A stretch of 64,000 bases of DNA, taken from Erwinia pyrifoliae DSM 12163 (GTDB taxonomy: Bacteria > Pseudomonadota > Gammaproteobacteria > Enterobacterales > Enterobacteriaceae). The number at the start of each line of letters is the position of its first letter. Position 1 is the stretch's first letter. Made by a program: the position numbers and the translations under genes. Of the stretch, positions 19,478 to 28,391 are shown piece after piece. Below the pieces are notes generated by a model that did not search any database, was not told where the DNA came from, and saw nothing but the letters and a program-made list of their open reading frames with translations. The stretch covers positions 1,867,456-1,931,455 of the forward strand of contig NC_017390.1 of assembly GCF_000026985.1 (NCBI RefSeq). Direction: 5' to 3'.

Positions 19478-19801
19478 TCACTCTTTCCACAAAATATGAC
19501 ACAGCTTATGGTCTTTCTCGCGGCATAGCAGCACGCGGGCAAACACATCACTAATCGGCTCACCGTCTGCTTCGCCCAGGCCGATCACCACTTCAGCGAA
19601 AAAGTCCGGATTAAGGTCGAAGTCAACATGCTCAGCCCAGTCTTCAGCGGGATCGTACAGCTCTGCGCCGCCGCGCTGCTCAAACTGAAGATTGAACAGA
19701 ATCACATCGGCGGGGTCGAGATTATCGACGGCCAGCTCAAGGAAAATATCGTATGCCTGTTCCAGGGTTTCGTCTTCGCTCAGGCGGTTGTTTAAATCCA
19801 T
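19478..19801 (-). CDS. yciU: YciU, putative dsDNA-mimic protein
   Basis: This 107-residue, very acidic protein belongs to the HI1450/UPF0263 family. The pattern [23 protein letters not shown] followed by acidic stretches ([19 protein letters not shown]) matches E. coli YciU. Structures of the family suggest a protein that imitates the charge of double-stranded DNA, possibly binding HU-like proteins; its role is not settled. It lies just downstream of cls on the same strand, 47 bp apart, as in E. coli. Confidence 0.9.
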   Translation of the reverse strand: MDLNNRLSEDETLEQAYDIFLELAVDNLDPADVILFNLQFEQRGGAELYDPAEDWAEHVDFDLNPDFFAEVVIGLGEADGEPISDVFARVLLCREKDHKLCHILWKE

Positions 19802-19848
19802 AATGGTTCCTGTATTGCCTTTGAGGGCGCTGTGCTTTTTGGCTCGTT

Positions 19849-21309
19849 TTACAGTAACGGGCTGAAGAAGTAAAACAGTCGTTCAACAATGCGCTGCCAG
19901 TATGCCCGGTGCGCCCAACGCCTGGCATCAAGCAGGCGGGAGCGGGCGATATAATCCTCCTGAACGCGGGCCAGGTCGCTGCCAAATCCGTCATCATCGA
20001 TCACCAGCGTTATCTCAAAGTTGAGCCACAGACTGCGCATATCCAGATTGACGGTGCCGACCAGGCTTAGCTGGCCGTCAACCAGAATACTTTTACTGTG
20101 TAGCAGCCCGCCCTCGAACTGATAGATTTTCACGCCGGCGGCCAGCATTTCATCAAAGAAGGCCCGGCTGGCCCAGCGCACCAGCAGCGAGTCATTGTGG
20201 CGGGGCACAATAATGCTGACCTCAACGCCGCGCCAGGCGGCGGTACAAATGGCATGCAGCAGGTCATCGCTGGGCACAAAGTAGGGGGTGGTCATGATCA
20301 GCTGCTCACGCGCCGAGTAGACGGCCGTTAACAACGCCTGGTGTATCATATCTTCCGGGAAGCCGGGACCGGAAGCGATTACCTGAATGGTATGGCCGCT
20401 CTCCTGCTCAAACGGCATCACATTGTCGTCGGGCGGGGGGGGCAGAATACGCTTGCCGGTTTCAATCTCCCAGTCGCAGGCGTAGATAATGCCCATGGTC
20501 GTTGCCACCGGGCCTTCCATTCGCGCCATCAGGTCTACCCACTGGCCGACCCCGGCATGTTGTTTGAAGAAGCGCGGGTCAACCAGATTCATGCTGCCGG
20601 TATAAGCAATATAATTATCAATCAGCACCACTTTGCGGTGCTGGCGCAAATCCATGCGGCGCAGGAACACGCGCAGCAGACTGACGCGCAGCGCTTCCAC
20701 CACGTCTACCCCGGCATTGCGCATCATCGCCGGCCACGGGCTACGGAAGAAATCTACGCTGCCGGCCGAGTCAAGCAGCAGACGGCAATGCACCCCACGC
20801 CGTGCGGCCGCCATCAGCGCTTCCGCAACGTGGTCGGCGTGCCCGCCGGGTAGCCAGATGTAAAACACCATCTCAATGTTGTGGCGTGCCAGTTGAATAT
20901 CGCGCACCAGCGTACGTAGCGTGTCGTCGGTACTGGTCAGCAACTGCAGCTGGTTGCCTTTTACTCCCGCCACCCCCTGACGCTTTTCACAAAGCTGAAA
21001 CAGCGGTTGGGCCACATCGCTGTTCTCTTTGGCAAAAATAGGGTGACCGGACTTCAATTCGTTAAGCCAGCGGGCGGTAGATGGCCACATGGTGCGCGCC
21101 CGTTCAGCCCGGCGTTTACCGAGATGAAGTTCACCCAGAGAAAGATAAGCGATTATGCCGACCAGCGGCAGGATATAGATAATCAGCAGCCAGGCCATCG
21201 CAGATGGCACTGCGCGGCGCTTCATCAGGATGCGCAAGGTGACGCCGGCAATCAGCAACCAGTAACCGAATACCAGCAGCCAGCTCATCACGGTGTAAAA
21301 AGTGGTCAT
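19849..21309 (-). CDS. cls: cardiolipin synthase A
   Basis: ClsA condenses two phosphatidylglycerol molecules into cardiolipin and glycerol at the inner membrane. The 486-residue product has two N-terminal membrane helices ([20 protein letters not shown] and [20 protein letters not shown]) and two phospholipase-D HKD motifs, [18 protein letters not shown] and [18 protein letters not shown]. The start at 21309 gives exactly the E. coli length and N-terminus; an ATG 21 bases upstream would add seven residues without support. Confidence 0.95.
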   Translation of the reverse strand: MTTFYTVMSWLLVFGYWLLIAGVTLRILMKRRAVPSAMAWLLIIYILPLVGIIAYLSLGELHLGKRRAERARTMWPSTARWLNELKSGHPIFAKENSDVAQPLFQLCEKRQGVAGVKGNQLQLLTSTDDTLRTLVRDIQLARHNIEMVFYIWLPGGHADHVAEALMAAARRGVHCRLLLDSAGSVDFFRSPWPAMMRNAGVDVVEALRVSLLRVFLRRMDLRQHRKVVLIDNYIAYTGSMNLVDPRFFKQHAGVGQWVDLMARMEGPVATTMGIIYACDWEIETGKRILPPPPDDNVMPFEQESGHTIQVIASGPGFPEDMIHQALLTAVYSAREQLIMTTPYFVPSDDLLHAICTAAWRGVEVSIIVPRHNDSLLVRWASRAFFDEMLAAGVKIYQFEGGLLHSKSILVDGQLSLVGTVNLDMRSLWLNFEITLVIDDDGFGSDLARVQEDYIARSRLLDARRWAHRAYWQRIVERLFYFFSPLL

Positions 21310-21500
21310 TAAGTGAATAGTCCCGTTCACACATCAGTGCGGTGAGTTTACGTGCAGTTAATCGCGCTGAAAACCTCAAAGCGGCAAACTGTTAAAAGAC
21401 ATCGGACCTTACAGAATGCAAGAAAGGTCTATCATGCGCCGCGAGTTTTCCTTATACAGATGTCCGGACAGAGGCTGTAATGAGATGAAGCAGAAATGAT

Positions 21501-21614
21501 GTGGCGCGCTGGCTGGAAGGGCAATCACGTCGCTATGGGCATATGTACTCATTCCGCCATCAGCTGAGCCAGCAACAACGCCGCTCGATTTTGTTTATCA
21601 GCCCCATTCTCTGA
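21501..21614 (+). CDS. yciY: YciY-like small protein, 3' part or short form
   Basis: A 37-codon frame opening at a GTG encodes ARWLEGQSRRYGHMYSFR followed by HQLSQQQRRSILF. This resembles the C-terminal two thirds of the small E. coli protein YciY (RWLEGQSRR...) and sits at the same locus, between cls and yciI. The upstream part, which in E. coli is Arg-rich, is interrupted in this frame by a TGA at 21486; a different frame (ATGAAGCAGAAA) is open there. It is therefore either a shortened gene or one broken by a frameshift. The comparison relies on memory of the E. coli sequence. Confidence 0.45.
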   Translation: MARWLEGQSRRYGHMYSFRHQLSQQQRRSILFISPIL

Positions 21615-21659
21615 TGCTGTCACCGGGCCGGGAAGCTTTGCCGTCCGGGCGGCGACGGT

Positions 21660-21956
21660 TTAAAACGTCCGTTTAAATGGTTTGACCGTGGCGTGTTTGT
21701 AGGCTCCCGCCGCATTGTACGGGTCATCCTGCGCCCACTTCTGTGCCGCTTCCAGAGACGGGAATTCGGCAATGATGGTTGAACCGCTAAACCCCGCATC
21801 CCCCGGTTCGTTGCTGTCAACTGCCGGCATCGGGCCGGCAATAATCAGCCGCCCTTCGTCACGCAGTAACTGTAAGCGGGCAACGTGCGCCGGGCGCACC
21901 GCCGTGCGTTTCTCCAGAGAGTCAGCATGATCTTCAGCGTAAATGACATACAACAC
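21660..21956 (-). CDS. yciI: YciI family protein
   Basis: This 98-residue protein has the ferredoxin-like YCII fold ([24 protein letters not shown] at the N-terminus, [32 protein letters not shown]). The family has a conserved His-Asp pair suggestive of an enzyme (here the R-x-A-H and D-P segments), but the reaction is unknown in enterobacteria. It is divergent from tonB. The ion-channel gene kch, which lies between yciI and cls in E. coli, is absent here. Confidence 0.92.
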   Translation of the reverse strand: MLYVIYAEDHADSLEKRTAVRPAHVARLQLLRDEGRLIIAGPMPAVDSNEPGDAGFSGSTIIAEFPSLEAAQKWAQDDPYNAAGAYKHATVKPFKRTF

Positions 21957-22109
21957 GTTTGAGAACTCCTGTCGGGGGGATGTGATTCGGCTTCACGTTA
22001 AGCGATCGTTAACGTTTGTGCAAATAAAGATTATTCAGCCGTCGCTAAGGCCGGTTTGATGAACTTTAAGGTGCAAAACAGCGATTATCGCTGCGCGTTT
22101 GTTGAAACT

Positions 22110-22133
22110 GATTGCTATTTGCATTTAAAATCG
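22110..22133 (+). promoter_or_regulatory. probable tonB promoter segment
   Basis: The string GATTGCTATTTGCATTTAAA, just upstream of tonB, appears conserved with the E. coli tonB promoter region, where iron-dependent Fur repression acts. The match is from memory of the E. coli sequence; no precise Fur box consensus is claimed. Confidence 0.4.
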
Positions 22134-22160
22134 TCACCTCACATGATGACCAGAAAGATT

Positions 22161-22874
22161 ATGACCACGCTGATAACTGATTTACCTCGCCGCTCACCGC
22201 TGCCATTGCTTGGCTCGATCGCACTGCATGGAGCGGTGATTGGGGCAATGCTGTATGCCTCACTGCATCAGGCAGTGGACATGCCAAAAGCATCTCAGCC
22301 AATTAGCGTATCGATGGTGGCACCTGAAATGCAGCCGGAACCACAGGCTGTACCGCCTGACGTCGCTCCGGAGCCTGAAGCCGAAGCAGAACCCGAACCC
22401 GAACCGGTAAAAAAAGAGCCGGTAGCCATTCCCAAGCCTGAGCCTAAGCCCAAACCCAAACCAAAACCGGTTAAGAAAGAGGTGGTGAAGCCGAAGCCGG
22501 AGGTGAAGCCTCGCCCGGCCGCCCCGTTGGAAACCCGGCCGGCAGAACAGGCTAAACCCTCCACCGCGCCGAAAAATTCGCCATCGCCTTCCAGTGCGCT
22601 GTCAAGCGGACCGCGTGCGTTAAGCGTGGGTAAGCCGTCTTATCCCGCCCGCGCCTTTGCCTTGCACATCGAAGGGCAAGTACGCGTGCAGTTCGACGTT
22701 GACAGTTCGGGGCAGGTGGACAACATTCGTATCTTGTCGGCAGAGCCGCGCAATATGTTCGAACGTGAAGTGAAACAGGCGATGCGCAAGTGGCGTTATG
22801 AGGCGGGTAAACCAGGTAAAGACCTTACCATGAACATTCAGTTCAAGCTTAATGGTGGTTCCAGCATCGGCTAA
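22161..22874 (+). CDS. tonB: energy transducer TonB
   Basis: TonB couples the ExbB-ExbD proton motor to outer-membrane receptors for siderophores and cobalamin. The protein has an N-terminal membrane anchor (SIALHGAVIGAMLYASL) with the Ser and His (S19, H23) equivalent to the functional S16/H20 pair of E. coli. A Pro-rich spacer with EPEPEPVKKEP and repeated KPKP units follows, then the C-terminal domain starting YPARAFALHIEGQVRVQFDV. The ATG at 22161 gives 237 residues, close to the 239 of E. coli, with AGAAAG upstream; earlier in-frame ATGs at 22143 and 22146 are possible starts. Confidence 0.93.
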   Translation: MTTLITDLPRRSPLPLLGSIALHGAVIGAMLYASLHQAVDMPKASQPISVSMVAPEMQPEPQAVPPDVAPEPEAEAEPEPEPVKKEPVAIPKPEPKPKPKPKPVKKEVVKPKPEVKPRPAAPLETRPAEQAKPSTAPKNSPSPSSALSSGPRALSVGKPSYPARAFALHIEGQVRVQFDVDSSGQVDNIRILSAEPRNMFEREVKQAMRKWRYEAGKPGKDLTMNIQFKLNGGSSIG

Positions 22875-22947
22875 CGCCGTAAGCCCCATGCCGGCGAATG
22901 CTCCGGGCGCTGAATACAGGCAGCTCCCGGAGGTTAACGAAAAGGGA

Positions 22948-23376
22948 TTAAGGCTGCGGGTCTGCGCTAAAGTGGCTTTTACCCTCCGGCAGCGGGCGCG
23001 GTTTTCCCTGGCTGTCCACCGCGACGTAAATAAATACCGCTTCGGTGGTGCAGTAGCGTTGACCAATCGGTTCCGATGATACTTTCTTGATCCACACTTC
23101 AATATTGACGGTGACGGAACTGGTGCCGGTGCGCACGCAGCGCGCGTGGCAGCAAACAACATCGCCCACCGCCACCGGCTTCATAAATGTCATGCCGTCA
23201 ACCCGTACGGTAACCACACGTCCTCCGGCAATCTCCTTAGCCAGAATAGCGCCGCCCATGTCCATTTGTGACATCAGCCAGCCGCCAAAAATATCGCCGT
23301 TAGCGTTGGTATCTGCCGGCATGGCAAGCGTGCGCAGCACCATCTCGCCCTGCGGGGTTCTCAGTTGTTTGCTCAT
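22948..23376 (-). CDS. yciA: acyl-CoA thioester hydrolase YciA
   Basis: YciA is a hotdog-fold thioesterase that hydrolyses a wide range of acyl-CoAs in the cytoplasm. The 142-residue protein carries the conserved MPADTNANGDIFGGWLMSQMD motif, where the Asp in GDIFGGW is catalytic, and SSVTVNIEVWIKKVSSEPIG. The start at 23376 matches the family N-terminus and has AAGAG upstream; a start 39 bases earlier is possible but unsupported. It follows yciB on the same strand, across a hairpin. Confidence 0.94.
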   Translation of the reverse strand: MSKQLRTPQGEMVLRTLAMPADTNANGDIFGGWLMSQMDMGGAILAKEIAGGRVVTVRVDGMTFMKPVAVGDVVCCHARCVRTGTSSVTVNIEVWIKKVSSEPIGQRYCTTEAVFIYVAVDSQGKPRPLPEGKSHFSADPQP

Positions 23377-23416
23377 TATTTGCTCTTTGAATGGTTCGCT
23401 GGTGTGGTCTTTCATT

Positions 23417-23439
23417 CCCCGGCAAGGAGCTTGCCGGGG
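23417..23439 (-). terminator. hairpin between yciB and yciA
   Basis: CCCCGGCAAG pairs perfectly with CTTGCCGGGG around a 3-base loop, directly after the yciB stop. It lacks a T-run, so it may only reduce or process the yciB-yciA transcript. Confidence 0.5.
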
Positions 23440-23447
23440 AAGGGCAT

Positions 23448-23984
23448 TTATTTTTCTTCTTGTGGCATCAAACGATAAATATATATGCCGCTCAACAGGG
23501 TAAACAGCAGCGTCAGGCCGCTCAGGCCAAAGACTTTAAAGTTCATCCATGTGTCCTGAGTCAGCCAGAACGCAACGTAGATGTTAGCCACGCCACAGGC
23601 GAGGAAAAACAGCGCCCAGGCAAGGTTCAGGCGGCGCCAGGCAAATGCGGGCAGTTGGATCTCTTTGCCCAACATTTTCTGAATCAGCGGCTGCTGCATA
23701 AACCCGTGGCTGAACAGCAGTGCGGTGGCAAAAAGACCATAAATGATGGTCACTTTCCACTTAATAAAATCAGGATTATGCAGGGCAATCGTCAAGGTGC
23801 CAAAAACAGCCACCATGGCAAAGGTAATCAGCGACATTTTTTCCAGCTTGCGATACAGCAGCCAACTGATGGCCAGCGCGATAGCCGAAGCGACAATCAG
23901 CGCGCCGGATGCGACGAAAATGTCGTACAGCTTGTAGAAAACAAAAAATACCACAAGGGGGAGAAAGTCGAGTAATTGCTTCAT
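23448..23984 (-). CDS. yciB: YciB, inner-membrane septation-related protein
   Basis: This 178-residue protein of the IspA/IspZ (YciB) family has five hydrophobic helices (for example [20 protein letters not shown] at the N-terminus and [18 protein letters not shown]). It contains the conserved [11 protein letters not shown] segment. In E. coli YciB interacts with elongation and division proteins and helps keep the envelope intact. It sits 76 bp after yciC on the same strand, as in E. coli. Confidence 0.94.
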   Translation of the reverse strand: MKQLLDFLPLVVFFVFYKLYDIFVASGALIVASAIALAISWLLYRKLEKMSLITFAMVAVFGTLTIALHNPDFIKWKVTIIYGLFATALLFSHGFMQQPLIQKMLGKEIQLPAFAWRRLNLAWALFFLACGVANIYVAFWLTQDTWMNFKVFGLSGLTLLFTLLSGIYIYRLMPQEEK

Positions 23985-24060
23985 AGCGGCCTCCAGATAA
24001 CAGGCTAATGCGAAATATCATTATGCAATGAAATGCCCCTGTCGAGGCATTCATCCACAA

Positions 24061-24798
24061 TCAACGTAACAGCATATACAAACGTGACAGATAAATAATC
24101 AGCGCGGCAGAAAGCAGATTGCTCAGTGCATTCAGCAGCACCGAGGCAACATCCGGCGGCAGCACCAGCAACGCCGAAGCCAGCAGCAGTACCATCAGCT
24201 TTGCCGCCATCCACAGAGTCACTGCCGGAGCCACCAGTTTCATCTGGCTCCAGCACAGGCGGAAGCTGGCGCGCATCGCTGCGAAAACGCCGACTTTCTC
24301 GGTGGTCATAATCATCGGTGCCAGCGCCAGAGTCACCGCCAGCAGAACGCCGGGAACCACCAGCGCCATAAAGCCGAGTTGGATGACCAGCGTCATCAGG
24401 AACGTCAACAGCAGCAGGCGTGGCAGCTCCGGGGCAGCGGAACCCATGGCGCGCAAAGCGCTGACCCGTTGCCCGGATGAAACCAAAGGGATCAGGCTTA
24501 ACATGCCGCCCAGCAGCAGCACGTTCCCCATCAGTGAGGCAAAGGTTCCGGCGGCTGAAGCACGTAATAGTACCTGTTGCTGTTCGGGCGACATGTTGCG
24601 CACCATCTCCATCAGGTTGCTGGCAGAACGCGCTGCGCCGTCACCGAGGATCTGCATCTGATCGATACCCGGCGTCAGCGCCTTGCCGATGAGCATGGTG
24701 ACAAATGAAGTCAGCAGCGCCATCAAAATAATGGTGATCAGCTGATGGCGGAAAAAATTCCCCGTGTCACGGTATAGCGAACCCGCCGTGATAGACAT
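24061..24798 (-). CDS. yciC: YciC family inner-membrane protein
   Basis: This 245-residue membrane protein of the UPF0259 family has about six hydrophobic helices. It starts MSITAGSLYRDTGNFFRHQL and contains NMSPEQQQVLLRASAAGTF and SGQRVSALRAMGSAAPELPR, all matching E. coli YciC. The start at 24798 has AAGGAGAG at ideal spacing; a frame open a further 144 bases upstream is not needed. Function unknown. Confidence 0.92.
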   Translation of the reverse strand: MSITAGSLYRDTGNFFRHQLITIILMALLTSFVTMLIGKALTPGIDQMQILGDGAARSASNLMEMVRNMSPEQQQVLLRASAAGTFASLMGNVLLLGGMLSLIPLVSSGQRVSALRAMGSAAPELPRLLLLTFLMTLVIQLGFMALVVPGVLLAVTLALAPMIMTTEKVGVFAAMRASFRLCWSQMKLVAPAVTLWMAAKLMVLLLASALLVLPPDVASVLLNALSNLLSAALIIYLSRLYMLLR

Positions 24799-25009
24799 GT
24801 ACTCTCCTTGAAAAGGCCGGTTTAAAGACCCGGCGATTGTACATGCTCCGGTGGGGTACTGGCACTCAGATTGACATAACTTTCGCTTAAAGAAGGTTTT
24901 AGCGGCGATTCTTTGCAGGACAGTGCGCATTTTACCGAACATTGCTCGCTAATCCGCAGATGCAAACCGACCGGGTTGTAGCGAACTTGTCTTTTGCATC
25001 TGGTGGAAA

Positions 25010-25023
25010 TTGATCTAAATCAA
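25010..25023 (+). promoter_or_regulatory. perfect FNR box upstream of ompW
   Basis: TTGATCTAAATCAA matches the FNR consensus TTGAT-N4-ATCAA in every position. It lies about 147 bp before the ompW start. E. coli ompW is known to respond to oxygen through FNR, so oxygen control of this gene is likely. Confidence 0.8.
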
Positions 25024-25169
25024 CCTGATGTTTTTTAACTTCTTTATCTGGAATTATTAGCATGACCAGTGGGTTAAAACAGCGTAAATATATGTCGCGA
25101 AATTTGGCTTAAGCCTCCGCAGAGGGTCCAGCCAAAGCACATGAATAAATTGAATGCAAAGGAGTGGTG

Positions 25170-25802
25170 ATGAAGTTGAAAGCACTGGCATTGTCGGTCA
25201 TCGCGGTGATGCCTGCGATCGCCTCCGCCCATCAGGCGGGTGATTTTTTTATGCGTGCGGGTTCGGCTACCGTGCGGCCAGGCGGCGGATCTGATGATGT
25301 GTTGGGTCTGGGGGAATTCAGTGTAGATAATAACACCCAGCTTGGTCTGACCTTTACCTGGATGGCAACTGACCACTTGGGTATTGAGCTACTGGCAGCC
25401 ACGCCGTTCCGCCACAAAGTCGGTCTGGGGCCGACCGGGACATTGGCCACGGTGCGCCAGCTGCCGCCAACGCTGATGGCGCAGTGGTACTTTATGGACG
25501 ATGCCAGCAAATGGCAGCCTTATGCGGGTATCGGAGTCAACTATACCCTGTTCTATCACGCTGATTTTAACCAGACGGGGCGTGACGCCGGACTGAGCGA
25601 TCTGAGCGTTAAAAACAGCTGGGGCATGGCGGGTCAGGTGGGGCTGGATTACCAGCTAACCCCTGAATGGATGCTGAACGCCTCTGTGTGGTACATGGAT
25701 ATTGACACTAAGGTCAGCTTCAACGCCGGAGAAGCCCGACAGAGCATTGATACCCATATCGACCCGTGGGTATTCTTTATTGGAGCCGGTTACCGTTTCT
25801 GA
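25170..25802 (+). CDS. ompW: outer-membrane protein OmpW
   Basis: OmpW is a small eight-stranded beta-barrel with a hydrophobic channel. The 210-residue precursor has a signal peptide ending ASA before HQAGDFFMRAGSATVRP. It contains LGIELLAATPFRHKVG, LPPTLMAQWYF and WMLNASVWYMDIDT, and ends GAGYRF, with the terminal Phe needed for outer-membrane assembly. The ATG at 25170 follows AAAGGAG; two GTGs just before it are ignored. It stands alone, with an FNR site upstream. Confidence 0.95.
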   Translation: MKLKALALSVIAVMPAIASAHQAGDFFMRAGSATVRPGGGSDDVLGLGEFSVDNNTQLGLTFTWMATDHLGIELLAATPFRHKVGLGPTGTLATVRQLPPTLMAQWYFMDDASKWQPYAGIGVNYTLFYHADFNQTGRDAGLSDLSVKNSWGMAGQVGLDYQLTPEWMLNASVWYMDIDTKVSFNAGEARQSIDTHIDPWVFFIGAGYRF

Positions 25803-25864
25803 TTTGGCAATCCTGCTGCAAATGGCCGAAGCGCTGTACTGTCACGTTCGCCAACCGCACGAGA

Positions 25865-25891
25865 CAAAAAAAGGCGCGATAATCGCGCCTT
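25865..25891 (-). terminator. intrinsic terminator of the BON lipoprotein gene
   Basis: On the minus strand, AAGGCGCGA pairs with TCGCGCCTT and is followed by a run of seven T. It ends the gene at 25910-26224 and faces the end of ompW. Confidence 0.85.
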
Positions 25892-25909
25892 GATGATTGC
25901 GGTAACCGG

Positions 25910-26224
25910 TTACTTGATCTGCATATTGTTGACCACGGATTTCACCCCGGCCACGCCACGCGTAACCTGAACTGCGCGGTTTGCCGCCTGAGGTGAGATA
26001 ACAAAGCCACTCAGCTGCACACGGCCTTTAAACGTTTCAACATTAATTTCAGTCGACTTAAGCGATTTATCGCCCAGTAAAGCCGTTTTGACTTTGGTGG
26101 TCACTACCGTGTCGTCGATATAACCACCCGTTCCTTCTTTGGTCGCCGTGGGTGCACAGGCACTGACTGATAATGCGACAACGGCTGCAATAATGGTACC
26201 TGACAAGACGTTAAACCATTTCAT
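25910..26224 (-). CDS. BON-domain lipoprotein
   Basis: This 104-residue protein has a lipoprotein signal peptide (MKWFNVLSGTIIAAVVALSV, then the lipobox SAC). One BON domain follows (TVVTTKVKTALLGDKSLKSTEINVETF, GRVQLSGFV, ANRAVQVTRGVAGVKSVVNNM). BON domains bind phospholipid membranes and occur in OsmY and DolP, so a stress-related envelope role is likely. The start at 26224 was chosen for its signal peptide and the GGGAG upstream; 50 extra upstream codons are open but would bury the signal peptide. Its place between ompW and trpA differs from E. coli. Confidence 0.85.
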   Translation of the reverse strand: MKWFNVLSGTIIAAVVALSVSACAPTATKEGTGGYIDDTVVTTKVKTALLGDKSLKSTEINVETFKGRVQLSGFVISPQAANRAVQVTRGVAGVKSVVNNMQIK

Positions 26225-26337
26225 AGCGTACTCCCTGTTATTGTTCACGTTGACATTGCGTTTACCGACAAATGGCGGTACGCAGTAATTTTTGTCGACG
26301 AAGGTGATAATTGCAAATTTCAGGCGCAACAATTGGA

Positions 26338-26371
26338 AAGAAAATAATGCCTTATCGCCAGGATAAGGCAT
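26338..26371 (-). terminator. trp operon terminator
   Basis: On the minus strand, just after the trpA stop, ATGCCTTATC pairs with GATAAGGCAT and is followed by TATTTTC. This is in the expected place for the end of the operon. Confidence 0.8.
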
Positions 26372-26380
26372 CATCAGGGG

Positions 26381-27187
26381 TTAGCATCGGGTGCCGTCTT
26401 TCAGGCTGGCGGCAAAAGCGGTCAGTTCTGACAGCATCACCGCAGGCTCGGTCAGATGTTTCTCAATGATTTTGACCACGGCAGAACCTGAAATCGCCCC
26501 TCTCGCCCCGGCAGCAATCGCCTGCTGCACCTGTGAGGCTTCGGAAATGCCAAAGCCCTGCAGCGCCGGGGCCGCATGATATTCGCGCAGTTTATCCACC
26601 AGGTGTTTAAGCGGCAGACTGGCGCGGGTTTCTGAACCGGTCACCCCGGCACGCGACAGCAGGTAGGTATACCCCCGGCCGTGAGAAGCAATTTCACGCA
26701 GTAAATCGTCACTGGCGTTTGGCGGGCAGATGAATATAGGCGCGACGTTATGTCGCATGGCCGCCTGGCGGAACGGGGCAGACTCTTCAACCGGTACATC
26801 GGCCACCAGCACCGAATCAACGCCAACCTGCTGGCAACGGGAATAGAAGTTATCAATGCCGTTGGAGAAGACCAGGTTTGCGTACATCAGCAGGCCAATG
26901 GGCAGCTGTGGGTATTTCTCACGGATCGCCGCCAGCATTTCAAAACATTGCTCCGGCGTGACTCCGGCAGCGAAGGCGCGCAGGTTAGCATTCTGTATAG
27001 TGGGGCCATCTGCCAGCGGGTCGGAAAAGGGAATGCCCAGCTCAAGCGCATCAGCACCGCCTGCCACCAGCGCATCGATAATCTGTAACGACAGTTTGGG
27101 CGTCGGGTCGCCGAGGGTGACGAAGGGGACAAACGCCCCTTCCTGCTTTGCGGCCAGGCGTTTAAAACAGAGGTCGTAGCGATCCAT
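26381..27187 (-). CDS. trpA: tryptophan synthase alpha chain
   Basis: TrpA cleaves indole-3-glycerol phosphate and passes indole through a tunnel to TrpB. The 268-residue TIM barrel has the catalytic Glu in [19 protein letters not shown], the catalytic Asp in [11 protein letters not shown], and phosphate-binding [10 protein letters not shown] and [10 protein letters not shown]. The start shares its A with the trpB stop (TGATG), a classic sign of translational coupling. It is the last gene of the trp operon. Confidence 0.97.
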   Translation of the reverse strand: MDRYDLCFKRLAAKQEGAFVPFVTLGDPTPKLSLQIIDALVAGGADALELGIPFSDPLADGPTIQNANLRAFAAGVTPEQCFEMLAAIREKYPQLPIGLLMYANLVFSNGIDNFYSRCQQVGVDSVLVADVPVEESAPFRQAAMRHNVAPIFICPPNASDDLLREIASHGRGYTYLLSRAGVTGSETRASLPLKHLVDKLREYHAAPALQGFGISEASQVQQAIAAGARGAISGSAVVKIIEKHLTEPAVMLSELTAFAASLKDGTRC

Positions 27188-28377
27188 CAGATTTCTCCCT
27201 TAGCGGTAAGGATGTCGTGCACGGTGAAAATATCTTTGTCACCACGGCCGGAAAGATTGACCACCAGCAGCTGCTCTTTTTCAGGATTTTCGCGTGCCAT
27301 TTTCAGCGCATGGGCCAGCGCATGTGAGGATTCCAGCGCCGGGATGATCCCTTCGCTGCGGCACAACGCCTTGAAGGCATCCAGCGCTTCTTCATCGGTA
27401 ATCGAGACGTAGTTCGCCCGGCCGATACTGTTAAGGTGAGCATGCTGCGGGCCGACTGAAGGGAAGTCGAGACCGGCTGAAATAGAATAAGACTCTTCAA
27501 TTTGCCCGTCTGTGGTCTGCATCATCGGTGATTTCATACCAAAATAAATACCGACGCGCCCGTGCTTGAGCGGAGCGCCATGCTCGCCGCTTTCAATACC
27601 GTGACCGCCTGGCTCGACGCCAATCAGTTCCACACCCGACTCATCAATAAAGTCGGCAAACATGCCGATGGCGTTAGACCCCCCGCCGACGCAGGCGATG
27701 ACGGCATCCGGCAGGCGACCTTCCTGCTGTAGGATCTGAGCTTTAGTCTCCTCCCCAATCATGCGCTGGAATTCACGCACGATGGTCGGGAATGGATGCG
27801 GGCCTGCCGCCGTACCCAGCATATAGTGGGTGGTTTCGTAGCTGCCGGACCAGTCGCGCAGCGCTTCATTACAGGCGTCTTTTAGCGTGGCGGCACCGCT
27901 GTGCACCGGGATCACCTCCGCACCCATCAGGCGCATACGAAATACGTTAGGCGACTGACGCTCAATATCCTTCGCACCCATATAGATGCGGCATTTCAGG
28001 CCGAGCAGCGCGCAGGCCAGCGCCGAGGCAACGCCGTGCTGACCGGCACCGGTCTCAGCAATAATTTCGTTTTTGCCCATGCGCTTTGCCAGCAGCGCCT
28101 GGCCCAGTACCTGATTGGTTTTGTGCGCGCCGCCGTGCAGCAGGTCTTCACGCTTCAGATAAAGGCGCGTTTTGCTGCCCTTAGTCACGTTTTTACACAG
28201 CGTCAGCGCGGTTGGGCGGCCAGCGTAATTTTTTAGCAGGTCGGTAAATTCGGCCTGGAATGAGGGATCGCTCTGCGCGCTGATAAACGCATCTTCCAGT
28301 TGAAGCAGGGCAGGCATCAGGATCTGCGGCACGTACATGCCACCAAACTCGCCAAAATAAGGGTTTAAACGTGTCAT
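27187..28377 (-). CDS. trpB: tryptophan synthase beta chain
   Basis: TrpB is the PLP enzyme that joins indole and serine to give tryptophan. The 396-residue protein has the PLP lysine in [21 protein letters not shown], the phosphate-binding [12 protein letters not shown], and the [13 protein letters not shown] start of the family. The ATG at 28377 has AGAGA upstream and gives the E. coli N-terminus; six codons further upstream are open but overlap trpCF. Confidence 0.97.
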   Translation of the reverse strand: MTRLNPYFGEFGGMYVPQILMPALLQLEDAFISAQSDPSFQAEFTDLLKNYAGRPTALTLCKNVTKGSKTRLYLKREDLLHGGAHKTNQVLGQALLAKRMGKNEIIAETGAGQHGVASALACALLGLKCRIYMGAKDIERQSPNVFRMRLMGAEVIPVHSGAATLKDACNEALRDWSGSYETTHYMLGTAAGPHPFPTIVREFQRMIGEETKAQILQQEGRLPDAVIACVGGGSNAIGMFADFIDESGVELIGVEPGGHGIESGEHGAPLKHGRVGIYFGMKSPMMQTTDGQIEESYSISAGLDFPSVGPQHAHLNSIGRANYVSITDEEALDAFKALCRSEGIIPALESSHALAHALKMARENPEKEQLLVVNLSGRGDKDIFTVHDILTAKGEI

Positions 28378-28391
28378 ATTATCTCTCTTGT

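Noticed and set aside
22370..22520. Repeated GAACCC and AAACCC units in tonB, considered as a DNA repeat or CRISPR-like array
   Set aside because: They encode the normal Pro-Glu and Pro-Lys spacer of TonB; no spacers or conserved repeat units.
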